The notes under the pieces were generated by a model. The model was not told the DNA's origin, ran no database searches, and worked only from the letters and a program-made list of their open reading frames with translations. A program made the position numbers and the translations under genes. A DNA stretch of 64,000 nt from Karstenula rhodostoma CBS 690.94 (Eukaryota > Ascomycota > Dothideomycetes > Pleosporales > Didymosphaeriaceae), in contig MU001495.1 in assembly GCA_010093485.1 (NCBI GenBank), positions 1,054,001 through 1,118,000 on the forward strand, given 5' to 3'. Numbering within the stretch: the first letter of the stretch is position 1; each line of letters begins with the position of its first letter. Positions 21,355 to 32,727 of this stretch are shown here, piece after piece.

Positions 21355-22406
21355 TGTTGTGGTGGTGGGTTGCTGGGGATTTTCGAGATCGAGGTGATGG
21401 GTTGTTGCTCGAGGTGTTCGACTGCCCTGACTTGTGTCAGTGTAGTTTGGATAATGGGGAAGTTTTTATGTACTTGGTAGGTAGCTGTTTGTAGTATAAC
21501 GAGTGACAGGCGCTCTTGTTGTTCGATTGTTCGATTCGGGCAGTAGTGAGCAGCTGTGCGTGTTTCTACTTCGAGGGACGTTTTGCGAGTCTCTGGAGTG
21601 AAAGAAAAAAATGTGTGATTGTGGTGGATACCCTGGTTGAATTAGCACGACCCACGACGCTTGGTACGCAGCGATTTGTAGAATTATATGAGCGGTTGAA
21701 GTTTGTCAGTCGAACAGAAAAAGAGGCAAAACAAGACTGACCCGAAAGGGAAAAATATCTATAGGCGCACACGCCCCCAGGCACCAGCACGTCATTGGCA
21801 ATTGAATAACAACACGAGCAAACGGAATATAACGGTGTTGCCTGGGGCGATAAGGCTTCAACGATAAGGTGGGTCGAGGTGAAAAGTATGGTATCCTCGT
21901 CACGTGTGGCATTGTTCACTCTGGGCGCTATTGCTGATTCGATTAGCTCTCCACATTGTGCAGGTGGTGTGACTGGTACCAGTCCTGTTCCGGTCACGCT
22001 ATTCAAATACCCAGCAGCTCGAAACAACACCAGATGTAGAACTCAGCTTGCAAAGAGAGCTGCTGCATGTCTCGTATAGCCAAGAAGAAGATGTGTAGCG
22101 GATGCAGATTGCATGCTCAATTGATTTCCACTTGATAACGTCCGTTAGTCCATAGCAACACAGCGAGAAGCCCAAAGCTGTGAACCCAAATGTATACCAT
22201 GGTATCCGTACACAGGCACAAAACCCGCCTCAGCATCCGCTATCCTCAGCGTGATTCACTGCCTGACGGCCAACGCGATCCCGCCTTCCACCTTGAGCTG
22301 CAGTTTTTCGAGGGTCATGTCGCCCTCGTTCGCAAACCGTAAATGTCCACCAACCATCTTTGTCGATACCGTCATCACTCGGTGCACTCGTTGCTCAGTC
22401 GCTGCT
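21355..22406. other. intergenic
   Basis: This is the upstream region of the 20887-21354 gene and the 3' flank of the 22407-22814 gene. A 154-codon frame on the minus strand (21566-22030) has no domain, and its Cys/Ser-rich composition looks non-coding. Confidence 0.5.
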
Positions 22407-22814
22407 TCAAGGGGCAGCAACTTCTTTGGCCTCGGGAGCCGGCTCCCCCTCTTCGAGATCTTTCTTCGTGTCATTCTTCACCTCTTCGACATTTCCATCG
22501 CCCTCCACTTTACTCGCTGATTCGCGAGCCCCGGGAACAAGCCTCAGCGGCGTGAACGGCAGCAAGAATTTCTGTCCGTCATCGTCCGTCGCAGCCACCT
22601 TGTCTTTGGTCACTGTTGAGGTACCGGCGCGGCCCCCACAAGTGCACTTCGTAACCGGTGAAGCCACAGTGTGGCCGATGTCACTGCAGGCACGACCGGT
22701 CTCGCGCTCCTGCTCTTTCTTCGGGACTGGAGTGAGGCGCAAGAAAGGGCCCCAGCCGTTGTCGGAGAAGTCGAGGTTGGGCCGGGTGGGGCCGCCGAGA
22801 TAGTGGTTGTGCAT
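22407..22814 (-). CDS. unrecognised small acidic protein
   Basis: This is a 135-residue frame with no family recognised. The N-terminus has an aromatic/Gly-rich LDFSDNGWGPFLRLTPVPKK stretch, a short Cys-containing segment (VTKCTCGG) and FLLPFTPLRLVP, followed by an acidic Glu/Lys/Ala-rich tail. It could be a small conserved hypothetical protein of filamentous fungi. Support comes from frame length, a plausible start and non-repetitive composition only. Confidence 0.4.
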   Translation of the reverse strand: MHNHYLGGPTRPNLDFSDNGWGPFLRLTPVPKKEQERETGRACSDIGHTVASPVTKCTCGGRAGTSTVTKDKVAATDDDGQKFLLPFTPLRLVPGARESASKVEGDGNVEEVKNDTKKDLEEGEPAPEAKEVAAP

Positions 22815-23409
22815 GTTTTCGGTGTGGTCGATGAGGTGCGTGTGTGAGTGTTGATTTGTGTTCCGTGAGCGGTGTGGAAAGTGCGAAGTGTGGTGACGTG
22901 GATTGCGCAGGTGTGAGCGGGTGAGTGAGTGGCGTGCCTTTTATATGGTTTTATGTTAGGGCGGAGGCCAACGTTGAATCCGAGCGGAGACGTGGTGTAT
23001 TTTGATATTGCAGTGTGCGTGTCCTGGGTATTGGTTGGGGAGCGGACGGACCTTGGTTCACGCGCCGGTATGGGGCACTGCTCACCAGTTGGTGAGTGAG
23101 TGCGAAGTTGTACGGTAAAATTACATTTTCCCCAACGGCGTGGGGGCTTCCTCATGGGGTAGAGCAGCACGTGGCTTGAGAACTGGGCAATGCTCGCCCT
23201 GCTGCCGTTTGAAAGCGCAGGAGCGTCCAAACGCGCCTGACAAAGAACTTGGTCTTATAGGCCCACATTAGACGCCTAGGAGCGAAACCCCAAGTAGATG
23301 GTGCAGCAAGTTGGTAAATTGACGCACGAACAAGCCCGTTATTAGAAGCAGATTGGAGAGTGGACAAATGCAATGAACCGGATATCTATGCTGGCACACT
23401 ACTCCCTAC
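22815..23409. other. intergenic
   Basis: No gene was seen. This is the upstream region of the small acidic protein gene and the 3' flank of cysteinyl-tRNA synthetase. Confidence 0.6.
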
Positions 23410-26400
23410 TTATGAGCTGCCAATGCCTTTCAGATGCTCCTCGTGTAGCTTCTTCTGCTTCTCCCACTCTTTGCGCAACTTCTTTCCCTTGCTTTTCGGT
23501 ACGTCGGCACCTTCCTTGTCCTTCGTCGGCACACCATCGTCATCCCACGCGCTATACTCCTCCGTCTTGAACATGTCCTTGGGGCTGATCTTCGCCTGCT
23601 CCACCAACTTAGCTTTCTTCTCCGCCTCTTCACGCTCGCGCTGCTGTTTAGCTTCAGCCTTCTGTCGGGTGATGGCTTCTTTCTGTTCGCGTTCTGCTCG
23701 CAGCTCGGCATTAACAGGGCGCACCATCGCCGGTGCATTGGTGCGGTCTTCGAGATACACGCCTTTACTCCAGAGGTGCGTGTCCCGGAGCTCGTCGCAT
23801 AGTTCGAGGTAATCTTTCGCCTGCGCCTTTTGCTGCGAGAGGAGGAGCAGGTCTTCTTGAAATTTCGAAAGGACCTCAGCCCAGGGAACGGCTGCTGCGT
23901 CTTGTTGCTTGCTGGGCTTGTCCTTCGAGATGAGTGAATCTATCGCCTCCACGGACAAGGGTTCCTTCGCAATAGCACGTTGTCTGACTTCGTCCCTTAA
24001 ACGAGATGCGGCATAGATCCATTCCTTTCCTTCCTCGGGTATGTCGACGCCTGAGCCCGACCACCCGATACCGCCATCGTCTGGAGACGCCTTCCCGTCC
24101 AGACCGAAGATTCGTACCAACCTGGTGATGTATACGCCAAGCTCTTTGCTAACATCGTCACTGAGTCCCGCCTTATCGGTCGTATTCCAAGTTTCGATCA
24201 AGCTGCGAATCGCGCGAAGGGCTGCAGGGGTGTCAAATGAATCCGCCAAGGCATCATGTACCTTCGACTTCGCCAATTCCAACGCAGCCGTGACTTTGGC
24301 GTCTTCTGTGCCGGTCGAATTTGTGTTGGGATGGATCTCGAGATCCTTGATGCGCAGGAAGAAGTTCGTCAGATAGCTTTCAAAGCTGGCGCCTGCTTTT
24401 TTCATGTCCTCCGTAATTTCGATGCCATCGTGCCAGCCTAGGGTACCAAGTCAGTCTATGTCTCAAATGAGGGGAGTAACGGTACTCTGCTGATGTCTCA
24501 GCCAAGCTAAGGAGAAAATTATCATATGTCCTAGGTAGACACACAAGATATCCTCATGTAGCAGCAACACCGGTACCCAGACTTACCGCCCAACAAAAAT
24601 ATAATACGGAGACTTCGTGGAGTCCAATCGCCACGTCCTAACGCATCTCGAATAGTTGTAAAGTTCTTAAGCTCGTTAGTAGGAAGGCCCTGCTTCTTTT
24701 GTACACCTTTAACATACTTTTAATGACTTTGACATCTTCGAACCTGCGATAGACAGGTGACCCATGTGCAGGAAATACTGGCAGCAGGTCAGCAGCGAAA
24801 CATGATGTGCAGGACTTGGTTAGACGTTACATTAATCCACTGGTTACCCGTTGACCAATAGGCTTCACTCTGCGCAAGCTCATTGTCATGGTGAGGGAAG
24901 CAGAGGTCAATGCCGCCGCTGTGGATGTCAATCTGTGAGCCTAACGTCTCTGAGGCCATCACAGAGCACTCAATATGCCAGCCTATACTCAAGTCAGCTG
25001 AGTTATGGAAACGGGTTTACGTACAAAATGTCTGTCCAAGACATGGCGATTTTGTACCGAAGTGAAGGGGATGGTAGGGAATAGGGTTGAGCTGAGCTAG
25101 AGTTACGCAAGCAATATGCAAGAAACTCTAACATTGCTTGCGCCTGGCATCCAGAACTTGTACCCCCAATGCACTTACCGGGTCTTCCTTTCCCCCATGG
25201 CGAATCCCATGCAGGTTCGCCTGCTTTACTCGATTTGAATAAAGCGAAGTCACCTTCCGAGCGCTTACCAGACTTCGTCGACAATGCCCCTTCTCCTTCT
25301 GCCAGGAGGCTACTATCATGTTTATTCCACGGTTCAAGTCTTGCGTAATGATTGCCCTGGACCTTCTCGAACGCGGTGATGTCGAAGTACCTGATGTGTA
25401 TTAGCATACGCCACATCCTTAATCGCAGATGACATACACTCCGGTGTCGGTCTGGTAGGCAAACTGCCGTTCGACAATTTTTTCGGTGAACGAAACTATC
25501 TGCGGAACGTATTCGGAGACTCTTGTTGTCACGTCTGGCGCGAGGACATTCAGCGATTCCATGTCTTCGTTGAACAGATCTTCGTATTTCTTTGCAAGGG
25601 CACTGAAGATCCCATGGTCGCTGCTAGAGATGGAGGGGCCGTACAAAGAGTCCAGATAAGGCATCAGCACATCGTCGGCGTTGTCGTAAAAATTGGCGGT
25701 GTCCTCGATTGGCGAAAGCAACGCGGTGACTGCCTTGCCAAGGACCTGGATGTGCATCTTGATCTTGGCTTCCTTGTCGCCAGGGGGGCCATTTCCGTCC
25801 ATGGACTTGCCGGCGAGGACCAGGCCATACTTCTCCGCGTACTCGGAGTTGAAGTCTTCAGGTTTCAGTCCGGGAGCGAGCAGAGGCAAGTTTTTTGCTG
25901 CGTATGCATGGAACGCTTTGAGAGTGGTGGTGAGGACATCAGCCGTGAGTTGAGGATGCTGTGATCGGAATTCAGACAAAAGATGTTGCATCCTTGCACG
26001 GAGAATTATCTGTTATCGAGTCAGTTGGAGCTGTTCAAAGAATAAAGCTAATTTGGGTCTGTATGGCCGAACCTTATCGTCAATGTCCGTCACGTTTTGC
26101 ACGTACTGCACCTGGAAACCAAAATAGTCCTTCATTACTCTGCGGAGAATGTCGTTCGAGACATAGTTTCTGGGCATCGTTAGGGTCTGTAGATAGAATG
26201 GTGGAGTAAAAAACGCGGAATCGATCTATAGGTGCGCGGGAAGATCGATTCGATGCGTGAAAGCAGAATGAAGTCAAGGCGGCAAGCCAACTCATTCTTG
26301 GTGTAGGGGGGATTTTCTCCTACCTTGCATGACCTAGATGGCTGTAGTCGTAGGTTGTCGGGCCGCAGCTGTACCATGTGACCTTCTTGCCCTCAGGGTC

Positions 26401-26589
26401 GATAGGCCGAAACGGCGTTTTGGTCTTGGTGAGGGAATTGTAGAGCACCAGCTTAGAGGGTGCCCCGGGACGCGGCTCCTGCCAGGGAGGTTGCTGTGCC
26501 ATGGTGCTGCGGTGTCGAAGGGGTGTGGTGAATCGAAGTGTCGTGATCGTAATTCGTGAAAAGCGGGCGACTGGAGAATGCAGGAGCAT
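23410..26589 (-). CDS. cysteinyl-tRNA synthetase, probably dual mitochondrial/cytosolic
   Basis: This class I synthetase charges tRNA-Cys. Eight exons on the minus strand (26589-26324, 26169-26073, 26009-25438, 25390-25179, 24982-24831, 24777-24718, 24665-24587, 24437-23410) give 821 residues. Signatures are [17 protein letters not shown] (zinc-ligand Cys about 75; HLGH in place of HIGH), [19 protein letters not shown], the GWHIECS zinc segment, [19 protein letters not shown] (about 447-451) and the FLLGGWHDG region. The long charged C-terminal helix/linker is typical of eukaryotic CysRS. The first 29 residues ([20 protein letters not shown]) contain Arg, Ser and Thr but no acidic residues, as in a mitochondrial presequence. 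Met30 (26502) starts the normal cytosolic form [10 protein letters not shown]. One gene could therefore supply both compartments. It is head-to-head with TRM61. Confidence 0.95.
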
Positions 26590-27076
26590 TCAGGAGAGAG
26601 GAAAGGTAAGGGGGGAGAGGAAAGGCCGTAGAGGCGAGCAGCAAGCCAAGGCAGTGGCTCAGTCCCTGCGTCGGTGCACGACAACCGTACCGTCGACGGA
26701 CAGGTGTGAGTCAGGTCAGGTGACGCAGAATCCCAATCTGGGCTTGGTTGTTAGACGTGGACGATGCAAGAGACCGCACGAGCTTCGATCGTCCCAGTAT
26801 CGCAAGTCCTTCTCTTGATTTCCGATGAAGAGAGCGTCAGGCCGTACGAGGGCGGACGCGCGAATGGGTGAAGGAAAGGCGAGGGTGGGTAGGTAGTGGG
26901 ATATTGCACGAAAGCGAAAGCGTGAGCGTTGTGAGGTGCCAGATTGCTCTTAGCGCGCGGACCACGCAATCTGATCCTTGGGCCCCCACAAGGCCGCTGC
27001 TGCGCTGCTGCCCCGCCCGATTTTTTCGTGATCGCGTCGAGCTGCTTGACCGCGTCCAGGTGCGCCTACGACGACC
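26590..27076. promoter_or_regulatory. shared upstream region of CysRS and TRM61
   Basis: These 487 bp separate two divergent genes that both act on tRNA. No TATA box was evident. The arrangement makes a bidirectional promoter possible, which is inference from layout. Confidence 0.4.
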
Positions 27077-28609
27077 ATGGCGCCTGCAGTCTCACCCTTC
27101 CTCGACCCCGGCGCGAGCTCATCCGCCCACAGCCTCGGCATCCTCCAGCTGAAGCGCGACCACCTTATTCCCACTGTGCTCTCCGATGCATCCTCAACTG
27201 AATACGCCGAGGGAAATGTCGTGAACACCCGCTTCGGCAGCTTCACGCACAGCAGTCTCATCGGCAAGCCTTGGGGCACACAGATCCTCGCCTCGGTCGT
27301 GGATACGGGTTCGCGCGGCGGTAGATCGAAGAAAAGGAAGCGCGAAGCCAATGGCGAGGGAAATGCAGCAGAGGATGCTTCTCGCAGTGAAGAGCCTGTG
27401 AGAAGTGTTGTGAAGGCCGCAACGACGGCGAGCAGTGGATTTGCGCATCTCGTGCCGCCAACACCAGAGACTTGGACGCTGTGTTTGCCCCACAGGACGC
27501 AGGTCGTGTACACACCGGACTACAGCTTCATCATTCAGAAGATGCGCCTGCGACCGGGGGACCACATCATTGAGGCAGGCGCTGGCAGTGGCAGCTTCAC
27601 ACATGCCGTGGCAAGGACCGTGTTCAATGGCTACCCCGGGCTGGAACAACCAGAGGAGAAGGACGAGCAGGAAGTGAACGGTACAACCTCACGCAAGAGA
27701 AGGAGACGGCAGCAGCGCCACGGCCACGTCTACAGCTTCGAATACCACAAGCCCCGCGCCGAGCAGCTAAGAGAAGAGCTCGTCTCTCACGGCCTCGATC
27801 CCCTTGTCACAGTCACCAACCGCGACGTCTACGCCGACGGTTTCTGCGTCGACGCAGAGAATGAAAACGCACCTAACGCCGACGTAATCTTCCTCGACCT
27901 GCCAGCACCCTGGCTCGCACTCAAGCACCTCACCCGCTCGCCTCCTCCACCCGCAGTCGTCAAATCTATCGCCTCAGACACCGCCGAGCCTCCCACAACC
28001 ACCTCTGCACCCCGACCACCGAAACCCTTCCGCTCGCCGCTCAACCCCAAAACCACAACTAGAATATGCACCTTCTCCCCGTGCATCGAGCAAGTCCAGA
28101 AAACCGTCGCCGCCATGCGCTCCTACGGCTGGCTCGACATCGAGATGTTCACCATGGAGCACAAGCGCCTGGAAGTCCGCCGCGAGCGCGTCGGGCTCGC
28201 AGAGGAAGGACTCCGCGGCGCGAACCCGTCGCCCGCGACCGTCCAGGAAGCCGTCCAGCGCCTGCGCGACGTCGAGGACCGCGCGAAGGTGTTCCACGGG
28301 CTGCAGAAGGAGAAGCAGGAGCAGATTATGCGGCGCGCGGAGGCGAAGAAGCGCGGGGAGCAGGCACCTGCTGGTGAGGGGGAAGCCGACGGCCTGAAGA
28401 AGAAAACCGAAGGCTTGCCGCCGAGCAAGCACGATCGGCTGGAGCGCGCGAAGAAGGAGTCCGAGAGCAGAGCGCTGTTCAGGGAGGGCAGGCTCGTGTG
28501 TAGGACGGAGCCTGAGATCAAGACGCACACGAGCTATTTGGTATTTGCGATGTTGCCGGTAGAGTGGACGGCGGAGGATGAGGAGAAGGCGAGGAGGAAA
28601 TGGGGGTGA
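27077..28609 (+). CDS. TRM61: tRNA (adenine-58-N1)-methyltransferase catalytic subunit
   Basis: This enzyme methylates A58 in the T-loop of tRNAs together with the non-catalytic TRM6 partner, in the nucleus. The single exon encodes 510 residues, longer than the yeast protein (about 380) because of Lys/Glu-rich insertions near 80-115 and in the C-terminal third. The N-terminal domain has FGSFTHSSLIGKPWGTQI. The SAM site is HIIEAGAGSGSFTHAVAR (about 163-180), preceded by LPHRTQVVYTPDYSFI. Further down come VYSFEYHKPRAEQLREEL, VIFLDLPAPWLAL with the conserved Asp-Leu-Pro motif, and CTFSPCIEQVQKT. Motifs and domain order match the family well. Confidence 0.93.
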   Translation: MAPAVSPFLDPGASSSAHSLGILQLKRDHLIPTVLSDASSTEYAEGNVVNTRFGSFTHSSLIGKPWGTQILASVVDTGSRGGRSKKRKREANGEGNAAEDASRSEEPVRSVVKAATTASSGFAHLVPPTPETWTLCLPHRTQVVYTPDYSFIIQKMRLRPGDHIIEAGAGSGSFTHAVARTVFNGYPGLEQPEEKDEQEVNGTTSRKRRRRQQRHGHVYSFEYHKPRAEQLREELVSHGLDPLVTVTNRDVYADGFCVDAENENAPNADVIFLDLPAPWLALKHLTRSPPPPAVVKSIASDTAEPPTTTSAPRPPKPFRSPLNPKTTTRICTFSPCIEQVQKTVAAMRSYGWLDIEMFTMEHKRLEVRRERVGLAEEGLRGANPSPATVQEAVQRLRDVEDRAKVFHGLQKEKQEQIMRRAEAKKRGEQAPAGEGEADGLKKKTEGLPPSKHDRLERAKKESESRALFREGRLVCRTEPEIKTHTSYLVFAMLPVEWTAEDEEKARRKWG

Positions 28610-29499
28610 ATAGATACGTTTCAATGTGCGTAGGCTTCTTCTCGAACCTACTTTCTATCCACGCCGCGTCGCGATTGGACCTGTTCGCAGCATGCGTATG
28701 CGACTTGCTTTGCGATACAATACAATACGATACACCACGATACCCCCAAGCCGCGTCCCACTTCCCTGCTTCCATTTGCCTCCATACCGCCACCAATACT
28801 CCCCTCCCCTCCCCTCCCCATCCACCCCATTCCCAATTCCTCTCGTGACCTGCCATTTTTCTCTCGCGGCGAGCAGAGTTGTTCCGTTGGGCCGTCCCAT
28901 TCCCATTGGCGGTTACCGGTACCCAATCTTCGTTGACGCTATCGAGCGCACGTGCACGCCGTTCAGGTCCCTAAGTACCTATTCATAGCCCTCGCTCCAC
29001 GTCGATCCTTCGGCCACACCGCGACCGCACAACCGCATCGTGACATTCACGGCAGCACTGACATCCGAAACGACGTAGGCTCCACGCTTTTATTGTTTTA
29101 ACTATCGAAGGGTGTGCGGGAGTATACTCGATTGTTGGCTCTTCGCAAGCCGCGGCAAAACGCCGTGCAGGAACTCGGTGGGGTGCCAAAACACACAAGA
29201 TTTCACACAGCTCAAGGCGGGAGTATACTATCGACGGTATATCTACATAATTCTACTGTGGTGTGCGCTATTGCTATTGCTACATAAACCTGACTCGCGT
29301 TTCTATCCAACTTCTGCTGTCGCATCGTGTTGAAGTGCTGCCGTACTGAATGGTGCATACGACCCGAGCTCCCAGTGTTCCAATCCGTTGCCAATCGTGC
29401 TTCCAGTGCATATCCCCTATCCTAGAAAATACAGAATTACCCTAGTGAACACACTTCATGCAAAGAAGCGCATGTCCCGCTCTTCCCCCTCCCCTGCAC
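28610..29499. other. intergenic between convergent TRM61 and phosphatase genes
   Basis: No gene was seen. The stretch contains a CCCCT-type pentamer tract at 28798-28820 and otherwise unremarkable sequence. Confidence 0.6.
28798..28820. repeat. short CCCCT pentamer tract
   Basis: About four consecutive CCCCT-like units form a pyrimidine-only stretch in the 3' intergenic region. Confidence 0.8.
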
Positions 29500-31624
29500 T
29501 CAATTCCACACCGCGTCCTTAGCCCTCTTGCTCCCATCCCGCAGCGACGGCGTAGAAATGACATGCGTCCACGTCTCCTCCCCATCGACAAACAACCGAT
29601 ACTTGAGCAAGCTCTGCTCGCTCGTCTCGGGCGCCGTGATCTCCACCGCGCCAAACTTGCTATTCCCATCCGGCAGATACTTGATGCACACGTCCCCGTC
29701 GTCGACCTCGCTATACGTGCGGAAAGGCAGGTAGAACATGGACAGCGGGCTGGTGCTGAACTCGTGCACCGTCGCGCTGACGGGCCAGTCCGAGTCCTTG
29801 GGCGGCGGGAACGACGTCGCGGCGAACTCGTGGCGGTCGCCGCTTAGTATGACGACGCCGACGCCGTGTGTAGATGAGAGCGACCATGCGGCTTCGAGGA
29901 TCCGGCGCCTCTCGACGAGGTACCCGCCCCAGGTATCTTCGGACCCGAACTGCCAGTTCTTTGTGAAGGGGACTCCCGTGACGATTATCTTCCAGTGGAC
30001 ACCCCGTGGAGGCGGCGTCGCGATCCAGGAGAGTAGGTCGGAGAGTTGTGTGTCGCCGAGCATGGTCTTGGCGGCGTCGTTGGGGTCAGAGTTCTCGGGG
30101 CTGCGGTAGGCGCGCGTGTCGACAAGGAAGAAGTCCGCGGGGCCTTGAACGAAGCTAAAGTACGTATGGCCTTGTCTGTGGGCTGGGGGGTTGGCGGCTG
30201 CGTGGTAGTGCTGGAAGGCGTCATAAGCGGGCACGGCGACGCCGGTCATGTTGCCGTTCCAGTCATTCTGGATCTCATGGTCGTCTATGACGTGGATCCA
30301 TGGGAGGTTCTCACTGACGGAGGGCCAGTCAGGGGAGGAGTAGACTTGTCGGTATTCGCGGCGGTAGTACTCTGCATCTCTGCCTCGTTGAAGCGGGACG
30401 TCGGCGTAGATGAAGTCTCCCAGAAACAGCATAAAATATGGGTTCAGTTCCGGGATCCAACGAGCCAGGTGAGCGAATCCAGGGAAGTGCAAAGGATGTT
30501 GAAATGGTGAATATGGTACGCCTGCAGATACAGTGAGCATGCCTTGTTTCATGGTACCCTCTCCTTGATAGACTTACGTGGCTTTATGCAACTTGAGTGG
30601 AGGAAGGTGTACTTGTTGTCTCTGAAAGCAGACAGGTGTCCTGGTCGTGGCGGGGTGGTGAAAGTTCCTGTGGTGTTACCACTGGAGGTCTCAATGACGT
30701 ATTCGTAGGGAGTGTTCGGACGCAGGTCTACACATGAGTAAGCAGTGAGTATAGGTTGTGACAGTGTCTGTTCTGGGGAAACTTACGATCGAGCTTCATG
30801 TTGGTGGTAAAGTCGGTGTCACCCGTCAGCCAGTACTCAGGCTGGCTTGACTGGATGGTCTTCTGCATCCATGACCGCTCGTACTCGTCGATTGACCGGT
30901 ATAGCACCTTCACGTCATATGCATACGGCTCTCGGACAAGGATGTTTGCGTAGTTGTCAGAAACATAGCCTATGCGGCCGAAGCTTGCATGGTGATGGGG
31001 ATGGAATATCTGGGCACGATAGATGACGTCTAACGTCATGGCCAGCAGAGCTACATTGATGCCGAACGTAACCCAGCTCCAGAAGATGGATGACGGACTC
31101 GGCCTGCCAGTGAGCAGGGTCCGCAGGATTTTTGGCTGGCGCTCTTCATACTGAATCTCCTCCTCGACGTCCAGCTCTTGCAGGGGTCCGTCGTCTGCGC
31201 CTCCGAGCAGCTCCGCGCGTTCAGAGGACTCGGAGTCACTGAGGTCGACTGCCTCCTTTACGATGATGTTCAGCTCGTCGGATATGATTTTGTATGGCGC
31301 AGTATCCTGGAGACTTATGAAGAAGGAGGGAATGTAGACCAGGGCCAGAGCGGTAGCGAGAGGCGGTACGATCTGTCATTCCTGTCGTTAGAATACGAGG
31401 TATGCTCGATGGGAGTGTAGACTGACAGATGTAGGTATCTGTGGTAATCAATAGTCAGTTTCCGCTTAGACAATACATTGGACGGGGGTGGAGTGGAGTG
31501 GAGTTAGGCAGGCGGACGGAATCGGAGTCAGTCGCGAGCTACTCACCCAGCGCAGAAAGATATACACGCTCAGGCGCAGGGCCACCGAGCTCACAAGCGC
31601 AATCACGTCGCTCACCGAGGCCAT
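29500..31624 (-). CDS. PhoD-like phosphatase, membrane-anchored
   Basis: This metallophosphatase is of the fungal PhoD-like (alkaline phosphatase D) type. Exons are 31624-31547, 31438-31427, 31372-30787, 30727-30578 and 30521-29500, for 615 residues. The N-terminus has hydrophobic segments (VIALVSSVALRLSVYIFLRW, a second around IVPPLATALALVYIPSFF, a third around WVTFGINVALLAM), then an Ig-like domain ending TPYEYVIE. The catalytic part shows LGDFIYAD (about 309-316), VIDDHEIQNDW, FLVDTRAYR and ILSGDRHEF, the expected metal ligands. The second exon is only 12 nt (four codons, IPTS) and joins FLRW to IVPPL. It is supported by CAG and GTCAGT flanks and by the smooth protein, but not by a transcript. 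The active site probably faces the lumen or outside. Confidence 0.88.
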
Positions 31625-32313
31625 TGTTGCTACTACGATGGGTGCTCTATCATGGCGCGGCGTGCGCTGTGTCTAGCTGCAAGACGCGCCGCGTGAATTC
31701 TCCAGTGACGTATCGCTGACCGACGCCGTCGAACCGTGCTGGCGGCCGAACGGCCATCGCCAGTTGCGGCTTAGCGCAGCCAAGTATAGCACGACGCGGG
31801 TCCGAGCGCCCCATCGATCCCACACGAGGTCGGCCAATAGCTTAGCCCTCCACACTAACACTGAATCCTCACCTTCTCTCGACCTTCTCGTGGCGGTGCG
31901 CAATGACTGGCTCTTCTCGTATTTGCTTCCCAGGCCAACGGCCCAGCTACCACTCCAGGCCGGCCCACCCATCCCGCACTGACATGCAGGCGTTTTCAAT
32001 GAACCATGTTTCAGGTATTGGCTCTGCGGCCCACGCGTTGTCACTGTGGTATTCTTACTGGGAATGGCACCATGGATTTGGGTTTGTATAAATGTCCTCA
32101 ATGGGTCCCGGGACAGTGGAGACACCATATCGACGACCGCTTTCACTATCACAAAGATACTGAATAGAACAACAGCCTCTTGCTTCTTCATCCAGCTATT
32201 CATGTTTCAATACCCCTCAGAATCCCTTCTCCTGTCTCTCAGAATACTCCCACGCTTCAGTCAACCAATACACCGTCTCAGTTTGCATCTGTTTCTGCAT
32301 TGAAACCTTCACA

Positions 32314-32442
32314 ATGGGCATAATGCAGAGTAGCTTTCCCCCACCACCCAAGTGCCCGAGCTGCGGACAGCCCATAGATGCAAACCACTCCTGTTCATCT
32401 AGCGGTGGAACATCTTCCAGCGGATCTTACGCCCTCGGCTAA
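32314..32442 (+). CDS. possible small Cys-motif protein (42 residues)
   Basis: This short frame has an excellent start context (TTCACAATGGGC) behind a CT/CA-rich leader typical of fungal 5' UTRs. It reads MGIMQSSFPPPPKCPSCGQP followed by a Cys-containing Ser/Gly-rich tail. One CPSC pair plus a later Cys could be half of a zinc ribbon. A further exon is possible but was not found. It is a weak call based on context and composition only. Confidence 0.3.
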   Translation: MGIMQSSFPPPPKCPSCGQPIDANHSCSSSGGTSSSGSYALG

Positions 32443-32691
32443 ACGGGTGTTGGAAGACCACTGCCAAACCACTGTGAATTGACAACACCACCATCGCCGA
32501 CATGGATCCATGAATACGACTTCCGCCCTCTCACGGGGATGAAATTTACGCAAGACGACATGGGCCTTTAAACTTATGACCGCCCCGCTGGGGTAGTTTA
32601 CCATCCGCTCGCCAAACACCATGACAAAGCTCCCCCGACCCCCATACCCGTGCCGCACCCGCCACCAGATACGCGCGTCGAAGGAACTACG

Positions 32692-32727
32692 AAGGAACCA
32701 TCCAAGGAACCATCCAAGGAACCATTC
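32692..32727. repeat. 12-bp tandem repeat
   Basis: Three units of AAGGAACCATCC, the last ending in TTC, are preceded by a related AAGGAACTAC. Confidence 0.85.

Noticed and set aside
21566..22030. 154-codon minus-strand frame
   Set aside because: Lies in the upstream region of the Ser/Pro-rich gene, has no recognisable domain, and its Ser/Cys-rich composition looks random.
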